A stretch of DNA of 64,000 nt from Pseudoxanthomonas sp. NC8. GTDB lineage: Bacteria; Pseudomonadota; Gammaproteobacteria; Xanthomonadales; Xanthomonadaceae. Positions 21,042 to 30,227 of the stretch are shown here, piece after piece (the first letter of the stretch is position 1; every line of letters starts with the position of its first letter). Position numbers and translations under genes: made by a program. The notes beneath the pieces are model-generated. The model was not told where the DNA came from. It did not search any database and saw only the letters and a program-made list of their open reading frames with translations. The stretch lies in NCBI GenBank assembly GCA_025232375.1, contig CP060419.1, positions 3,037,001 to 3,101,000 on the forward strand, in the 5' to 3' direction.

Positions 21042-23517
21042 TCAGTCCTCCAGGGCCACGGCGATCTGCCGGTCGGCGTGCGGTGGGGCCAGCTTCAGCG
21101 GTGCGTACTCGCGTGCCTGGGTGCCCGCGATCCGCGCCGCCCACGGGTCGGGCAGGCCTTCCAGCGCGAACAGCAGCCGCTCGTACAGCGCGACGCGGCT
21201 GGCCGCGTCCTCGACCACCTTCTGCTTGACGTACTCCAGGCCGACACGCTCGATGTAGTGCACGGTGCGGTCGAGGTAATAGGCCTCCTCGCGGTACAGC
21301 TGCAGGAAGGCGCCGGTGTATTCCTTCACTTCGTCGGCGGTCTTCACCTTGCACAGGAAGCGCGCGACCTCGGTCTTGATCCCGCCGTTGCCGCCGACGT
21401 GGATCTCCCAGCCCGAATCCACGGCGATGATGCCGACGTCCTTGATCCCGGATTCGGCGCAGTTGCGCGGGCAGCCGGACACGGCCAGCTTGACCTTGTG
21501 CGGGCTCCACATGTTGGCCAGCATCGTTTCCAGGTCGATGCCCATCTGCGTGCTGTTCTGGGTGCCGAAGCGGCAGAACTCGCTGCCCACGCAGGTCTTC
21601 ACCGTGCGGATCGACTTGCCGTAGGCGTGGCCGGAGTTCATGCCCAGGTCCTTCCAGACCCCGACCAAGGTCTTCCTTCTTCACCCCGAGCAGGTCGATG
21701 CGCTGGCCGCCGGTGACCTTGACCATCGGCACCGCGTACTTGTCGGCCACGTCGGCGATCCGGCGCAGCTCACTGGAGTTGGTCACCCCGCCCTTCATCT
21801 GCGGGATCACCGAGAAGGTGCCGTCCTTCTGGATATTGGCGTGGGCGCGCTCGTTGATGAAGCGGCTCTGCGGGTCGTCCACCGCCTCGCGCGGCCAGGT
21901 CGAGAGCATGTAGTAGTTCACCGCCGGGCGGCAGGTGGCGCAGCCGTTGGGCGTGCGCCATTCCATGAAGGCGTAGGCTGGGCGTGGCTCACGAGGTGGT
22001 GCTCGCGGATGGCCTTGGCGCACCTCGCCGTGGGTCAGGCTTGTGCAGGCGCACACCGCCTTGGTCTTGGGCGTCTCCTGGAAGTTGGAGCCCAGGCAGT
22101 TCATCAGGATCTGCTCGACCAGCCCGGTGCACGAGCCGCAGGAACTGGCGGCCTTGGTGTGCTTCTTGACCTCGTCGACGGTGAACAGGCCCTGCTCGCG
22201 CACCGCCTTGACGATCGTGCCCTTGCACACGCCATTGCAGCCGCAGACCTCGTCGCTGTCGGCCATCGTGGCCGCGCGGTCCTGGCCGCCGGTGCCGGCA
22301 TCGCCCAGCGCGGTCTCGCCGAAGGCCAGCGTGTCGCGGCGGTCGCCGACCACGCTGCCATCCTTGATCTGCTTGAAGTACCTAAGGCGCCGTCGCCGGT
22401 ATCGCCATACAGGCAGGCACCTACCAGCTTGTCGTCGCGGATCACCAGTTTCTTGTACAGGCCACCGGCCGGATCGGAGAGCACGATCTCCTCGGTGCCC
22501 TCGCCGCCCATGAAATCGCCGGCCGAGAACAGGTCGATGCCGGTGACCTTCAGCTTGGTCGACGACACCGAGCCCTTGTAGATGCCGATGCCGTAGGTGG
22601 TAAGGTGGTTGGCGCAGATCTTGGCCTGCTCGAACAGCGGCGCGACTAAGGCCGTAGGCGATGCCGCGATGGCTGGCGCATTCGCCGACCGCATACACGC
22701 GCGGGTCGTAGGTCTGCAGCGTGTCGTTGACCACGATGCCGCGGTTGCAGTGGATGCCGGACGCCTGCGCCGGGGCCGTGTTCGGACGGATGCCGGCGGC
22801 CATCACCACCAGGTCGGCCGCAATCTCCTCGCCGTCGGAGAAGCGCACCGCGGCGACCTCACCGTCGGCATTGCCGACGATCTCGGTGGTGGAGGTGTTG
22901 AGGCGGAAGTCCAGGCCGCGCTCGGCCAGCGACTTCTCCAGCAGCGCGCCGGCAACCGGATCGAGCTGGCGCTCCAGCAGCCAGCCGGTAAGGTGGACCA
23001 CGGTCACTTGCATGCCGCGCAGCTTCAGGCCGTTGGCCGCCTCCAGCCCGAGCAGGCCACCGCCGATCACCACCGCATGCTTCTTCACCTTCGCGGAGTC
23101 GATCATCGTCTGCGTGTCGTGGATGTCGCGATAGCCGATCACGCCCTTCAGGTCCTTGCCCGGCACCGGCAGGATGAACGGCACCGAGCCGGTGGCCAGC
23201 AGCAGGCGGTCGTACTCCGCCTCGGTGCCGTCGGCGGCGACCACCTTGCGGTGGACGCGGTCGATCGCGGTGATCTCCTTGCCCAGGTGCAGGGTGATGC
23301 CGTTCTCGGCGTACCGGGACAGCGGGTTGAGCACGATCTCGTCGAAGGTCTGCTCGCCGGCCAGCACCGGCGAGAGCAGGATGCGGTTGTAGTTCGGATG
23401 CGGTTCGGCGCCGAACACGGTGATCTCGTACATGTCCGGCTGCAGCTTCAGCAGCTCCTCGAGCGTGCGGATGCCGGCCATGCCGTTGCCCACCACCACC
23501 AGTCTTGGCTTCTTCAT
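21042..23517 (-). CDS. nirB: NADH-dependent nitrite reductase large subunit NirB (frameshifted)
   Basis: About 825 residues. The N-terminal FAD/NAD domain starts PRLVVVGNGMAGIRTLEELL and contains AVVIGGGLLGLEAANGLKL. A BFD-like [2Fe-2S] segment has CGCNGVCKG...SSCGSC. The C-terminal half is the ferredoxin-like and sirohaem domain with CVGSEFCRFG and SGCPRNCAESG, the four Cys that bind [4Fe-4S]-sirohaem. It reduces nitrite to ammonium. Frame changes: 22650 (GGCCTGGTC reads GGCCTTAGTC), 22384 (GCCTGGTAC reads GCCTTAGGTAC, restoring the conserved WYF), about 22000, and 21667 (an extra T in CCTGG). Each repair recovers a family motif, so the gene is probably intact in the organism. Confidence 0.94.
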
Positions 23518-24003
23518 CGTTCGTTCCGGTTGTGCGCCCCGGTAAAGGTGCGGGTCATGAAAGTGCTGAAGGGGTCTTCGACGTAGCCGTCGAACGGACC
23601 GCAGACATCGAAGCCATAGCGCCGGTAGAGCGCGCGCGCCGGCGCGAATTCGGGCTGGCTGCCGGTTTCCAGGCTCAGCCGGCGGTAGCCGCGCTGCTCG
23701 GCCTCGTCGAGGATCCGCCGCATCAGCGCACCGGCCACGCCGCGGCCACGATGGGCCGGCGTCGTGCGCATCGACTTGATCTCGCCGTGTCCGCGGTCCA
23801 GCTCGCGCAACGCCGCGCAACCGCGCAGCTCGCCGCCGGCCCACGCGCTCCAGAAGGTGACGTCGGCCCGGCGCAGCTTGGGTAAGGTCCAGCGCGTGCA
23901 CGCTCTCCGGCGGCGAGAGCCGGTACATGTCGTCCAGGTGCTCGCGCAGCAGCGCGGCGATCTCCGGGCCGGTCAGCGGGTCAACCACGATCTGCAGGTC
24001 CAT
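23514..24003 (-). CDS. GNAT family N-acetyltransferase inside the nas operon
   Basis: About 162 residues: [60 protein letters not shown] with the acetyl-CoA-binding R/Q-x-x-G-x-A loop (RGRGVAG), and [19 protein letters not shown]. This is a complete GNAT fold of the YsnE/PA4866-like kind; substrate unknown. It lies between narK (3 bp gap) and nirB (4 bp ATGA overlap), so it is cotranscribed and translationally coupled with nitrite reductase. One frame change near 23882 (CCTGCCC reads CCTTACCC). Why an acetyltransferase should be tied to nitrate assimilation is not clear. Confidence 0.85.
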
Positions 24004-24006
24004 GGC

Positions 24007-25215
24007 TCAGACCCGCGCCGTACCGGCCGCGGCCCAGTGCATGCGCCAGCGCTGCTTGACGCCGATAAGGACAGCGAGGCGGCCAGCGCGACGCCGGCGA
24101 ACAGCCACAGGCCCGGCGCGTAGGAGCCGGCGTGCTGTTTGACCACGCCCAGTCCGGCCGCGAGCAGGAAGCCACCGACGCCGCCGGCCATGCCGATCAG
24201 GCCGGTCATCAGCCCGATCTCGGCGCCGAAACGCTGCGGCACCAGCTGGAACACCGCACCATTGCCCGCACCAGGCACAGCAGGGTGAGCACGAACAGCG
24301 CCACCGTCGCGGCCGCGCCGCCCACGCCCAGCGCCGCGGTGGCGACCAGCACGGTGACGGCGACATAGACCATCTGCAGCGAACGCGTGCCGCCGATGCG
24401 GTCGGCGATCACCCCGCCGAGCGGGCGCATCAGCGAGCCGGCCAGCACGCAGGCCGCGGTGGCCCAGCCGGCGATCTTCGGCGCGAAGCCGAACTCGTCG
24501 TGGAAGTAGCCCGGCAGCGCGCTGGCGAACCCGGCGAAGCCGCCGAAGGTGATCGCGTAGAAGAACGTGAACCACCATGAGTCGCGGTTGCCGACCAGCA
24601 CCTTGGCGTAGTCGCCGAGGTTCTTGCGCGCCACCGGCACCGGCGCGTCCTTGGTAAGGCTGGCGAACACCACCAGCACCAGCACCAGCGGGATGCAGGT
24701 AAGGCCGAACACGTTCTGGTAGCCGAAGGCAGTGGCCAGCACCGGCGCGAACAGCGCGGCCAGCACCGTGCCCGAGTTGCCGGCCCCGGCAATGCCCATC
24801 GCCGTGCCCCTGGTGCTCGGGCGGATACCAGCGCGAGGCCAGCGGCAGGGCGACCGCGAAGGACGCACCGGCCACGCCCAGCATCGCGCCCAGCAGCAGC
24901 ACCTTGGCCGAGGCTGTCCACGCCGACCCGCCAGGCCACGAGCAACGCCACGATCACCACCGCCTGCGCAAGCATGCCGGTGCGCCGGGCGCCGATGCGA
25001 TCGGCCAGCAGGCCGAGGAACAGCCGCAGCACCGCGCCGCACAGGATCGGCACGGCGACCATCAACGCGCGCTGCTGGGTATCGAGCTGCAACGCCTGGG
25101 CGATCTGCACCTGCAGCGGACCGAGCAGGTACCAGACCATGAAGCTCATGTCGAAGTAGAGGAACGCCGACAACAGGGTGGGTGCGTGTCCGGCTTTCCA
25201 GAAGGATCGGTTCAT
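24007..25215 (-). CDS. narK: Nitrate/nitrite transporter of the NarK/NasA MFS family
   Basis: About 403 residues with 12 predicted helices. It opens [20 protein letters not shown], then [25 protein letters not shown] and the nitrate signature [18 protein letters not shown], followed by [19 protein letters not shown] and a second signature [19 protein letters not shown]. These two Gly-rich signatures define nitrate/nitrite porters. The branch is that of assimilatory porters, consistent with being first in the nas operon. Frame changes: 24908 (CCAGG reads CCAAGG), 24808 (CAGGGC reads CAGGGGC), about 24275 and 24065 (CCCTGATC reads CCTTATC). Confidence 0.92.
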
Positions 25216-25267
25216 GCCACGCCATCTCCGTATGGGCCGCCCGTGGGGGAGCGGTGATGTGGGTACG

Positions 25268-25302
25268 AAAAAAAAGCGCCCCCGGTTCGCACCGGAAGAC
25301 GC
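25268..25302 (-). terminator. Intrinsic terminator in the nas operon leader
   Basis: On the minus strand the RNA can fold GCGUCUUCCGG against CCGGGGGCGC around a UGCGAA loop, followed by eight U. It lies 53 nt upstream of the narK ATG, so it ends transcription before the operon unless relieved. The 5' arm overlaps the last hexaloop hairpin at 25297-25310, so the two folds exclude each other. Confidence 0.85.
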
Positions 25303-25379
25303 CGTTGTCTGTGGGTGGCCTGGCCGTCGTTGGCCGGGCTACCGGGTCAGGTTGTGGACGGGCACGCCGTTGTGTCCGT
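25297..25379 (-). promoter_or_regulatory. ANTAR-target leader RNA: three hexaloop hairpins
   Basis: On the transcribed minus strand there are three stem-loops with six-base loops. The first (25358-25379) is ACGGACAC-AACGGC-GTGCCCGT, eight pairs with one A/C mismatch. The second (25319-25338) is CCCGGCC-AACGAC-GGCCAGG, seven pairs with one mismatch. The third (25297-25310) is AGAC-AACGGC-GTCT, four perfect pairs. All loops fit AACGRC, with A at position 1 and G at position 4, the known recognition rule for ANTAR-domain antiterminators. The third hairpin uses the bases of the terminator 5' arm, so NasT bound to the hairpins should allow read-through into narK-nirBD-nasA-cobA. nasT itself is encoded 1.4 kb upstream. 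Confidence 0.85.
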
Positions 25380-25391
25380 ATCCATGACTAC

Positions 25392-25406
25392 GCAACCGCC
25401 ATGCCA
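25392..25406 (-). promoter_or_regulatory. Sigma-54 promoter of the nas operon
   Basis: The minus strand reads TGGCATGGCGGTTGC, matching the -24/-12 consensus TGGCAYG-N4-TTGC with GG and GC exactly ten bases apart. Predicted start of transcription is about 25380, immediately before the first hexaloop hairpin at 25379, so the leader would begin directly with the regulatory RNA. Confidence 0.75.
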
Positions 25407-25514
25407 ACTTGTGGCGCAGTGCAGCATCGCGCTGAAACAGCAGTGATTTCAGCCGCTTGTGCCGCCCACCCGACGATCCTGGACGACACCGGCGGCGCCG
25501 GCCGCGGGCGCGCA

Positions 25515-25531
25515 TGCACCGGAGCGGTGCG
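25515..25531. promoter_or_regulatory. NtrC-like enhancer site
   Basis: TGCACC-GGAGC-GGTGCG matches the NtrC dyad TGCACC-N5-GGTGCA with one mismatch. It lies about 110 bp upstream of the sigma-54 promoter, a usual distance for NtrC activation by looping. Together they predict induction by nitrogen limitation, with nitrate specificity added by the NasT leader. Confidence 0.65.
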
Positions 25532-25643
25532 GCTTGGCACTGTCTGCGTGCATCTCGCACCATCACTGCGCACGCGAGTGAGGCGGCCTCCGGAGCGGTG
25601 GCGCCGGGTACCACGCGCGCCGCGGTCGAGCCCGCCAGGCGGC

Positions 25644-26718
25644 TCAGGACGCCGCGGACGGATCCATGGCGGCCTCGCCGGCCGTGGCCTCCACGCGCAC
25701 GCGCGCGGCCGCTTCGCGGTAGCTGTCGAGCCGGTACACATCGGCCAGCCATGCGTCGTCGCCATCCTCGGGGGCCGCCGGTGGCAGCCAGCGCCAGCGG
25801 CGGAACTGCTGCAGGAACCAGCGCCCGTTCGCCAGCCGCGGCAGGTTCGCCGCGCCGCCCGCATGGAACTGCAGCGCCTCGTCCGCGGCCACGTCCGCAC
25901 GTGGCACCAGGCCGGTGGTAAGGCGCGCCGCCGGCAGGCCGATCGCCTCCGGCGCCGCCAACCACTGCGCGGCCTGCTCGCGATTCGCGACCGAGGCGTC
26001 GAGCCAGCGACAGGCCTCGAGCACCGCCGCGGTCAGCGCGGTTGCGAGCTCGGGCTGCAGCGCGGCGAAGTCGCGACGGCAGGCCAGCACCTTTTCCGGA
26101 TGGCCCGGTAAGGCCCTGGCCGCTGCGCAGCACGCGATGGCCTGCGCCGATCGCTCGGCGTGTTCGCCCCACGGTTCGCCGGCGCAGAAGCCGTCCAGTT
26201 CGCCGTCGGCCAGCGCCTGCGGCATCTGTGGCGGCGGCAGGGTCACCGCTTCGATGTCGCGCATCGGGTCCACGCCCTGCCGCGCCAGCCAGTCGTACAG
26301 CCACAGCGCATGCGTGCCGGTCGGGAAGGTCTGCGCGAACACCGCGCGCCGCGGCAGCGCGCGCAGCGCGTCGGCCAGCGGGCGACCGTCGGCCAGCGCC
26401 GCGGCCAGCGCCGACGACACGGTGATCGCCTTGGCCGTTGCGGTTCAGGCCGAGCAGGATCGCCAGGTCCGCGCGCGGCCCACCGATACCGGTCTGCACC
26501 CCGATCACCAGCGCCTCCATCGCATGGGCCGCGTCCAGTTCACCGGACAGCAGGCGGTCGCGCAGCCCCGCCCAGGACGCCTGCCGGTGCAGCCGCAGCT
26601 GCAGGCCATGGCGCTGGTCCAGGCCGAGCCGGACCGCCACGTGCAGCGGCGCGGCGTCGAGCAGGGGCATGAAGCCGACGTCGAGCGTGCGCGGTCCGGC
26701 AGGTGCGGGGGTCGTCAT
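25644..26718 (-). CDS. nasS: Nitrate-sensing NrtA/CmpA-like protein NasS
   Basis: About 358 residues. It begins TLDVGFMPLLDAAPLHVA and contains HAMEALVIGVQTGIGGPRA, FPTGTHALWLYDWLARQG, DGFCAGEPWGEHAERSAQ and LACRRDFAALQPEL, the NrtA-type nitrate-binding fold. No signal peptide is present, as expected for a cytoplasmic NasS rather than a transporter component. In other proteobacteria NasS sequesters NasT until nitrate or nitrite binds. One frame change at about 26433 (GGCCAGGCG reads GGCCAAGGCG). It is 37 bp downstream of nasT and the start at 26718 follows directly from the operon layout. Confidence 0.88.
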
Positions 26719-26755
26719 TGCGGGTTCGTCCGGTGGGTCATGCGGGTCGTGTGCC

Positions 26756-27331
26756 TCATCCCAGCAGCTCGGCCATCGACAGGACCCGCCGGGCCACGTC
26801 GGCCAGCTTCAGTCCCTGCTTCATCGCCTGCTGGCGCAGCGCGGCATAGGCCTCCGCTTCGCCCATCCCGCGCCGTTCCATCAGCAGCGCCTTGGCGCGG
26901 TCGATGTCCTTGCGGTCGCCCAGCTTCTGTTCCAGTTCGTCCAGCCGCTGGCGCACGTGCGACTGCTGTTCGAAGCGGGCCATGGCCACGCGCAGGATCG
27001 GCGCCAGCCGGGTCGGCGACAGCCCGTCGACCACGTAGGCGGCCACGCCGGCGCCGAGCGCGTCGCGGATCAGGTCGTCGTTGCCGTCGGCCGAAAACAT
27101 CACCACCGGCCGCGGCGCGTGCCGGTGCAGCATCGCCAGCTGTTCGAGGGTGTCGCGCGAGGGCGAGTCGACGTCGAGGATCACCACGTCCGGCTGCCGC
27201 TCCTGCACCGCACGGAGCAGCCCCGCGGCGGCGGCCACGTGCGGCAGCACGTCATGGCCGGCATCCCGGAGCGCCTGCTCCAGTTCGGCGATGGGCTTGT
27301 CCGTGTCGTTGACCAGCAGGACGCGAAGCAT
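26756..27331 (-). CDS. nasT: ANTAR-domain response regulator NasT
   Basis: 191 residues, intact. The N-terminus is a receiver-like domain (MLRVLLVNDTDKPIAELE, with the Asp in VVILDVDSPS; the usual second acidic residue of the pocket is present as ND). The C-terminus is an ANTAR RNA-binding bundle: RKDIDRAKALLMERRGMGE, EAYAALRQQAMKQGLKLADV, ARRVLSMAELLG. ANTAR proteins bind hexaloop hairpins and block terminators. The cognate leader sits upstream of narK in this same window. The ATG at 27331 was chosen because it opens the receiver beta-1 strand. Confidence 0.93.
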   Translation of the reverse strand: MLRVLLVNDTDKPIAELEQALRDAGHDVLPHVAAAAGLLRAVQERQPDVVILDVDSPSRDTLEQLAMLHRHAPRPVVMFSADGNDDLIRDALGAGVAAYVVDGLSPTRLAPILRVAMARFEQQSHVRQRLDELEQKLGDRKDIDRAKALLMERRGMGEAEAYAALRQQAMKQGLKLADVARRVLSMAELLG

Positions 27332-27367
27332 CGGGGCGTCGGGGCACGTAAGGGGGATTCGCCACCG

Positions 27368-27384
27368 ATGTTGCCATGCAACAT
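27368..27384. promoter_or_regulatory. Perfect 7-bp palindrome upstream of nasT
   Basis: ATGTTGC-CAT-GCAACAT is a perfect dyad with a three-base spacer, 36 bp upstream of the nasT ATG and about 95 bp from the copD stop. It stands out against the GC-rich background and could be an operator or part of a promoter. No known regulator is assigned. Confidence 0.4.
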
Positions 27385-27480
27385 GAAGCCGCGGCGAGCC
27401 CCGCTGTCGCAGCGCTGCGTCCCGCGGGCGGCCGGCGGGCGGAAACCGCCTGCCCCGGCGATCCGCCAACCACCCGGCGG

Positions 27481-27915
27481 CTACAGGTGGAACATCGCCT
27501 TGGTAAGGATCGCGATCGCCAGCACGTGCAGCAGCACGCTGCGATGCAGGCGCTGCGAGCGGGGTCCGTCCAGGCGGCCATGCCGCTGCCAGTGCATGGC
27601 GGCGAGGAAGTGGCAGAAGACGCTGGCCGCCAGCGCGATCTTGATCGACAGCAACAGGCCGAACGTGCTCGGCAGCGGCCGCGCCAGCGCACCGCGGTGA
27701 TGCTTAAAGTAAGGCCGATCCCGGCCGCGTACAGCAGCGCCAGCACCGCCGGCATCAGCCTGCGGGCCTGCGCGGCGAAGGCCGCTTAAGGCGGCGGGCG
27801 GCGGCCGCGGGCAGGCGCCTGCGCACCCCGGCAGGAGCAGCACCTCCACCAGCACGGTGCCGGCAAAGGCGATCGCGGCAAGCAGGTGGCACAGCAGCAG
27901 CGTCAGGTAGGCCAT
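27481..27915 (-). CDS. CopD family membrane protein (frameshifted)
   Basis: About 145 residues: MAYLTLLLCHLLAAIAFAGT, VLVEVLLLP, ALLYAAGIGLTLSIT, then STFGLLLSIKIALAASVFCH, FLAAMHWQRHGRLD and ILTKAMFHL. Four hydrophobic helices with His residues suit the CopD/YebZ-like family (copper or haem handling in the membrane). Frame changes near 27830 and 27695. Its promoter region holds an FNR-type box centred 107 bp upstream of the ATG. The function in this nitrate-related context is unknown. Confidence 0.65.
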   Translation of the reverse strand: MAYLTLLLCHLLAAIAFAGTVLVEVLLLPGCAGACPRPPPAALSGLRRAGPQADAGGAGAAVRGRDRPYFKHHRGALARPLPSTFGLLLSIKIALAASVFCHFLAAMHWQRHGRLDGPRSQRLHRSVLLHVLAIAILTKAMFHL

Positions 27916-28015
27916 GGCGCCAGCGTGGACCGCGCGCCGTGGCGGCGCCTTGATCCGGGTCAGGCCGCGACGAAACCCTCCCCCGGCTGAAGGGTTGCGC
28001 CGCACCTGCCGCAGA

Positions 28016-28029
28016 TTGACCTGCATCAA
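28016..28029. promoter_or_regulatory. FNR/Anr box between copD and hemN
   Basis: TTGAC-CTGC-ATCAA matches TTGAT-N4-ATCAA at nine of ten arm positions. Its centre is 42 bp before the hemN ATG and 107 bp before the divergent copD ATG. A class II site (centre at -41.5) would give a usable copD start with a leader of about 65 nt, whereas for hemN the start would fall at the ATG. So it may activate copD, act at a leaderless hemN promoter, or repress. The fnr gene lies just downstream. Confidence 0.75.
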
Positions 28030-28064
28030 GGACATGCCCGCCCCGCCGGACCTAGCCTGTCGCC

Positions 28065-29466
28065 ATGGCCACCCTGTCCTCGCTCTTCGACCCGCAGCTG
28101 CTCCAGCGCTATGACGTGCCGGGGCCGCGCTACACCTCCTACCCGACCGCGCCGCACACGCGCCCGGTTTCGGCGAGGCGGAACTGCGCCAGGTGGCGGC
28201 GGCCAGCAACGGCGATCCGATCCCGCGGCCGATCTCGCTGTACCTGCACATCCCGTTCTGCACCAGCCCGTGCTTCTACTGCGGCTGCAACCGGATCATC
28301 ACCCGCGACACCGGCCGCGGCGCCGCGTACCTGACCCGGCTGTACCGCGAGATCGCGATGGCCTCGGCGCTGTTCGACCGCGACCGCGACGTGGAGCAGG
28401 TCCACTTCGGCGGCGGCACGCCCAACTTCCTCGACCCGGCGCAGATCGCCGAGGTGGTGGACGTGCTGCGCCGGCACTTCTCCTTCGCCGGCGGCGCGAA
28501 GATGGACTGCTCGATCGAGCTGGACCCGCGCTTCGTCAGCCCCGCCGAGATCGGCCAGCTGGCGGCGATCGGCTTCAACCGCGCCAGCCTGGGCGTGCAG
28601 GACTTCGACCCGGTGGTGCAGCAGGCGGTCAACCGCGTGCAGGGGGTCGAGCAGACCCTCGGCATCATCGAGGCCTGCCGCACCCACGGCTTCCGCTCGG
28701 TCAACGTCGACCTGATCTACGGCTTGCCGAAGCAGACCTGGAAGGCTTCTCGCGCACCCTCGACATCACCCTTGGCCGCGCGCCCGGACCGCCCTGGCGA
28801 TCTACGGCTACGCGCACCTGCCGCAGCTGTTCCGCCCGCAGCAGCGGATCCACGCCGCGGACCTGCCCTCGGCCGAGGCCAAGCTGGACCTGCTGCGCCT
28901 GGCGATCGACAAGCTCGGCGCGGCCGGCTACCAGTACATCGGCATGGACCACTTCGCCCTGCCCGAGGACGAACTGGCCCGCGCCCAGCGCGAAGGCGGC
29001 CTGCACCGCAACTTCATGGGCTACACCACCCACGCCGAGAGCGACCTGGTCGGCGCAGGGGTGAGCGCGATCAGCCACATCGGCGCCAGCTTCAGCCAGA
29101 ACCCGCGTGACATCGGCAGCTGGGAGCAGGCCATCGACGCCGGCCGCCTGCCGGTCTGGCGCGGCATGCACCTGGACGAGGACGACGTGATCCGCGCCGA
29201 CGTGATCCAGGCGCTGATGTGCCACGGCACGCTGGATTTCGACGCGCTCGGCAGGCGCCACGTGATCGACTTCCGCGACTATTTCCGCGGCGCGCTGGAG
29301 CGGATCGCGCCGCTGCAGGACGACGGGCCTGGTCGAGCTCGACGCCCGCGGCCTGCGCGCCACCTCGCGCGGACGGCTGCTGCTGCGTATCATCGCCATG
29401 TGCTTCGACCGATATCTCACGCCCGCCGCGGACGCGGCCACGCCCCGGTACTCGCGCACCGTCTGA
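28065..29466 (+). CDS. hemN: Oxygen-independent coproporphyrinogen III oxidase
   Basis: About 465 residues. It starts [20 protein letters not shown] and [10 protein letters not shown], then [19 protein letters not shown] with the radical-SAM triad CxxxCxx[64 protein letters not shown] and [16 protein letters not shown]. HemN makes protoporphyrinogen IX without oxygen, needed for haem under anaerobic nitrate respiration. Frame changes near 28168, 28745, 28790 and 29328 (two in CCTGG contexts). It is followed after 19 bp by fnr on the same strand, as in Pseudomonas hemN-anr. Confidence 0.94.
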
Positions 29467-29485
29467 GTATGGCGGGAGCCGTCGC

Positions 29486-30227
29486 ATGAGCCCTGCCTGG
29501 CGTCGTATTCCCGCGCACCGGCCCCGGCGTGATGGCCGATGACGGCGATGCGCTGACCTTCTGCTCCACCTGCGCCTTCTCCCAGGCCTGCCTGTCCGAA
29601 GGCATGGACAAGCACGCGCTGATGGACCTGCACGTGCTGGTCGAACACGTCGGCCCGCTGCACCCCGGCGAGCACCTGTTCCGCGAGGGCGACCCGTTCA
29701 CCGCCATCGCCGCGGTGCGCGCCGGCACGGTCAAGACCTACCAGATCGACCGCAACGGGCACGAGCAGGTGCTCGGCTTCCACCTGCCCGGCGAGGTGAT
29801 CGGCCTCAACGGCATCCACGGCGACCGCTACCCCTGTAATGCCGTGGCGCTGGACACGGTGATGCTGTGCCGCTTCTCGTTCCCGAAGATCGCGCTGCTG
29901 GCCCAGCGCCTGCCCAACCTGCAGCAGCACCTGTTCAAGCTGATGAGCCGCGACATCGGCGTGGCCTCGCTGTTCGCCCGCGACAACACCGCCGACGAAC
30001 GCATGGCCGCGTTCCTGCTCGGCCTGTCGCGGCGGCTGGCCGCGCGCGGCTTCTCGCCACGCCGCTTCCAGCTGACCATGTCGCGCACCGACATCGCCAA
30101 CTACCTGCGCCAGGCCCCGGAAACGGTGAGCCGGGTGCTGCGCCGCTTCGAACACGAAGGCCTGCTGCACATCAAGCAGCGCGACGTGGAGATCCTCGTA
30201 TGGAGCGCCTGGAGGCGCTGGCTATAA
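29486..30227 (+). CDS. fnr: FNR/Anr oxygen-sensing transcription regulator
   Basis: About 247 residues. The N-terminal cluster ligands are [10 protein letters not shown] (C-x2-C-x5-C) plus the fourth Cys in [10 protein letters not shown], matching FNR [4Fe-4S] oxygen sensing. The cyclic-nucleotide-fold strands include [19 protein letters not shown], and the C-terminal winged helix includes [21 protein letters not shown] with the recognition helix E-x2-S-R. These four cysteines distinguish it from Clp/CRP. The start at 29486 gives [13 protein letters not shown] and requires one frame change near 29525; an ATG at 29532 would keep the frame intact but shorten the N-terminus. It overlaps the convergent lipase gene by a few bases. 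Confidence 0.93.

Noticed and set aside
25500-25560. A second NtrC site around TGCATCTCGCACC
   Set aside because: The half-sites are in the wrong spacing and orientation for the TGCACC-N5-GGTGCA dyad.
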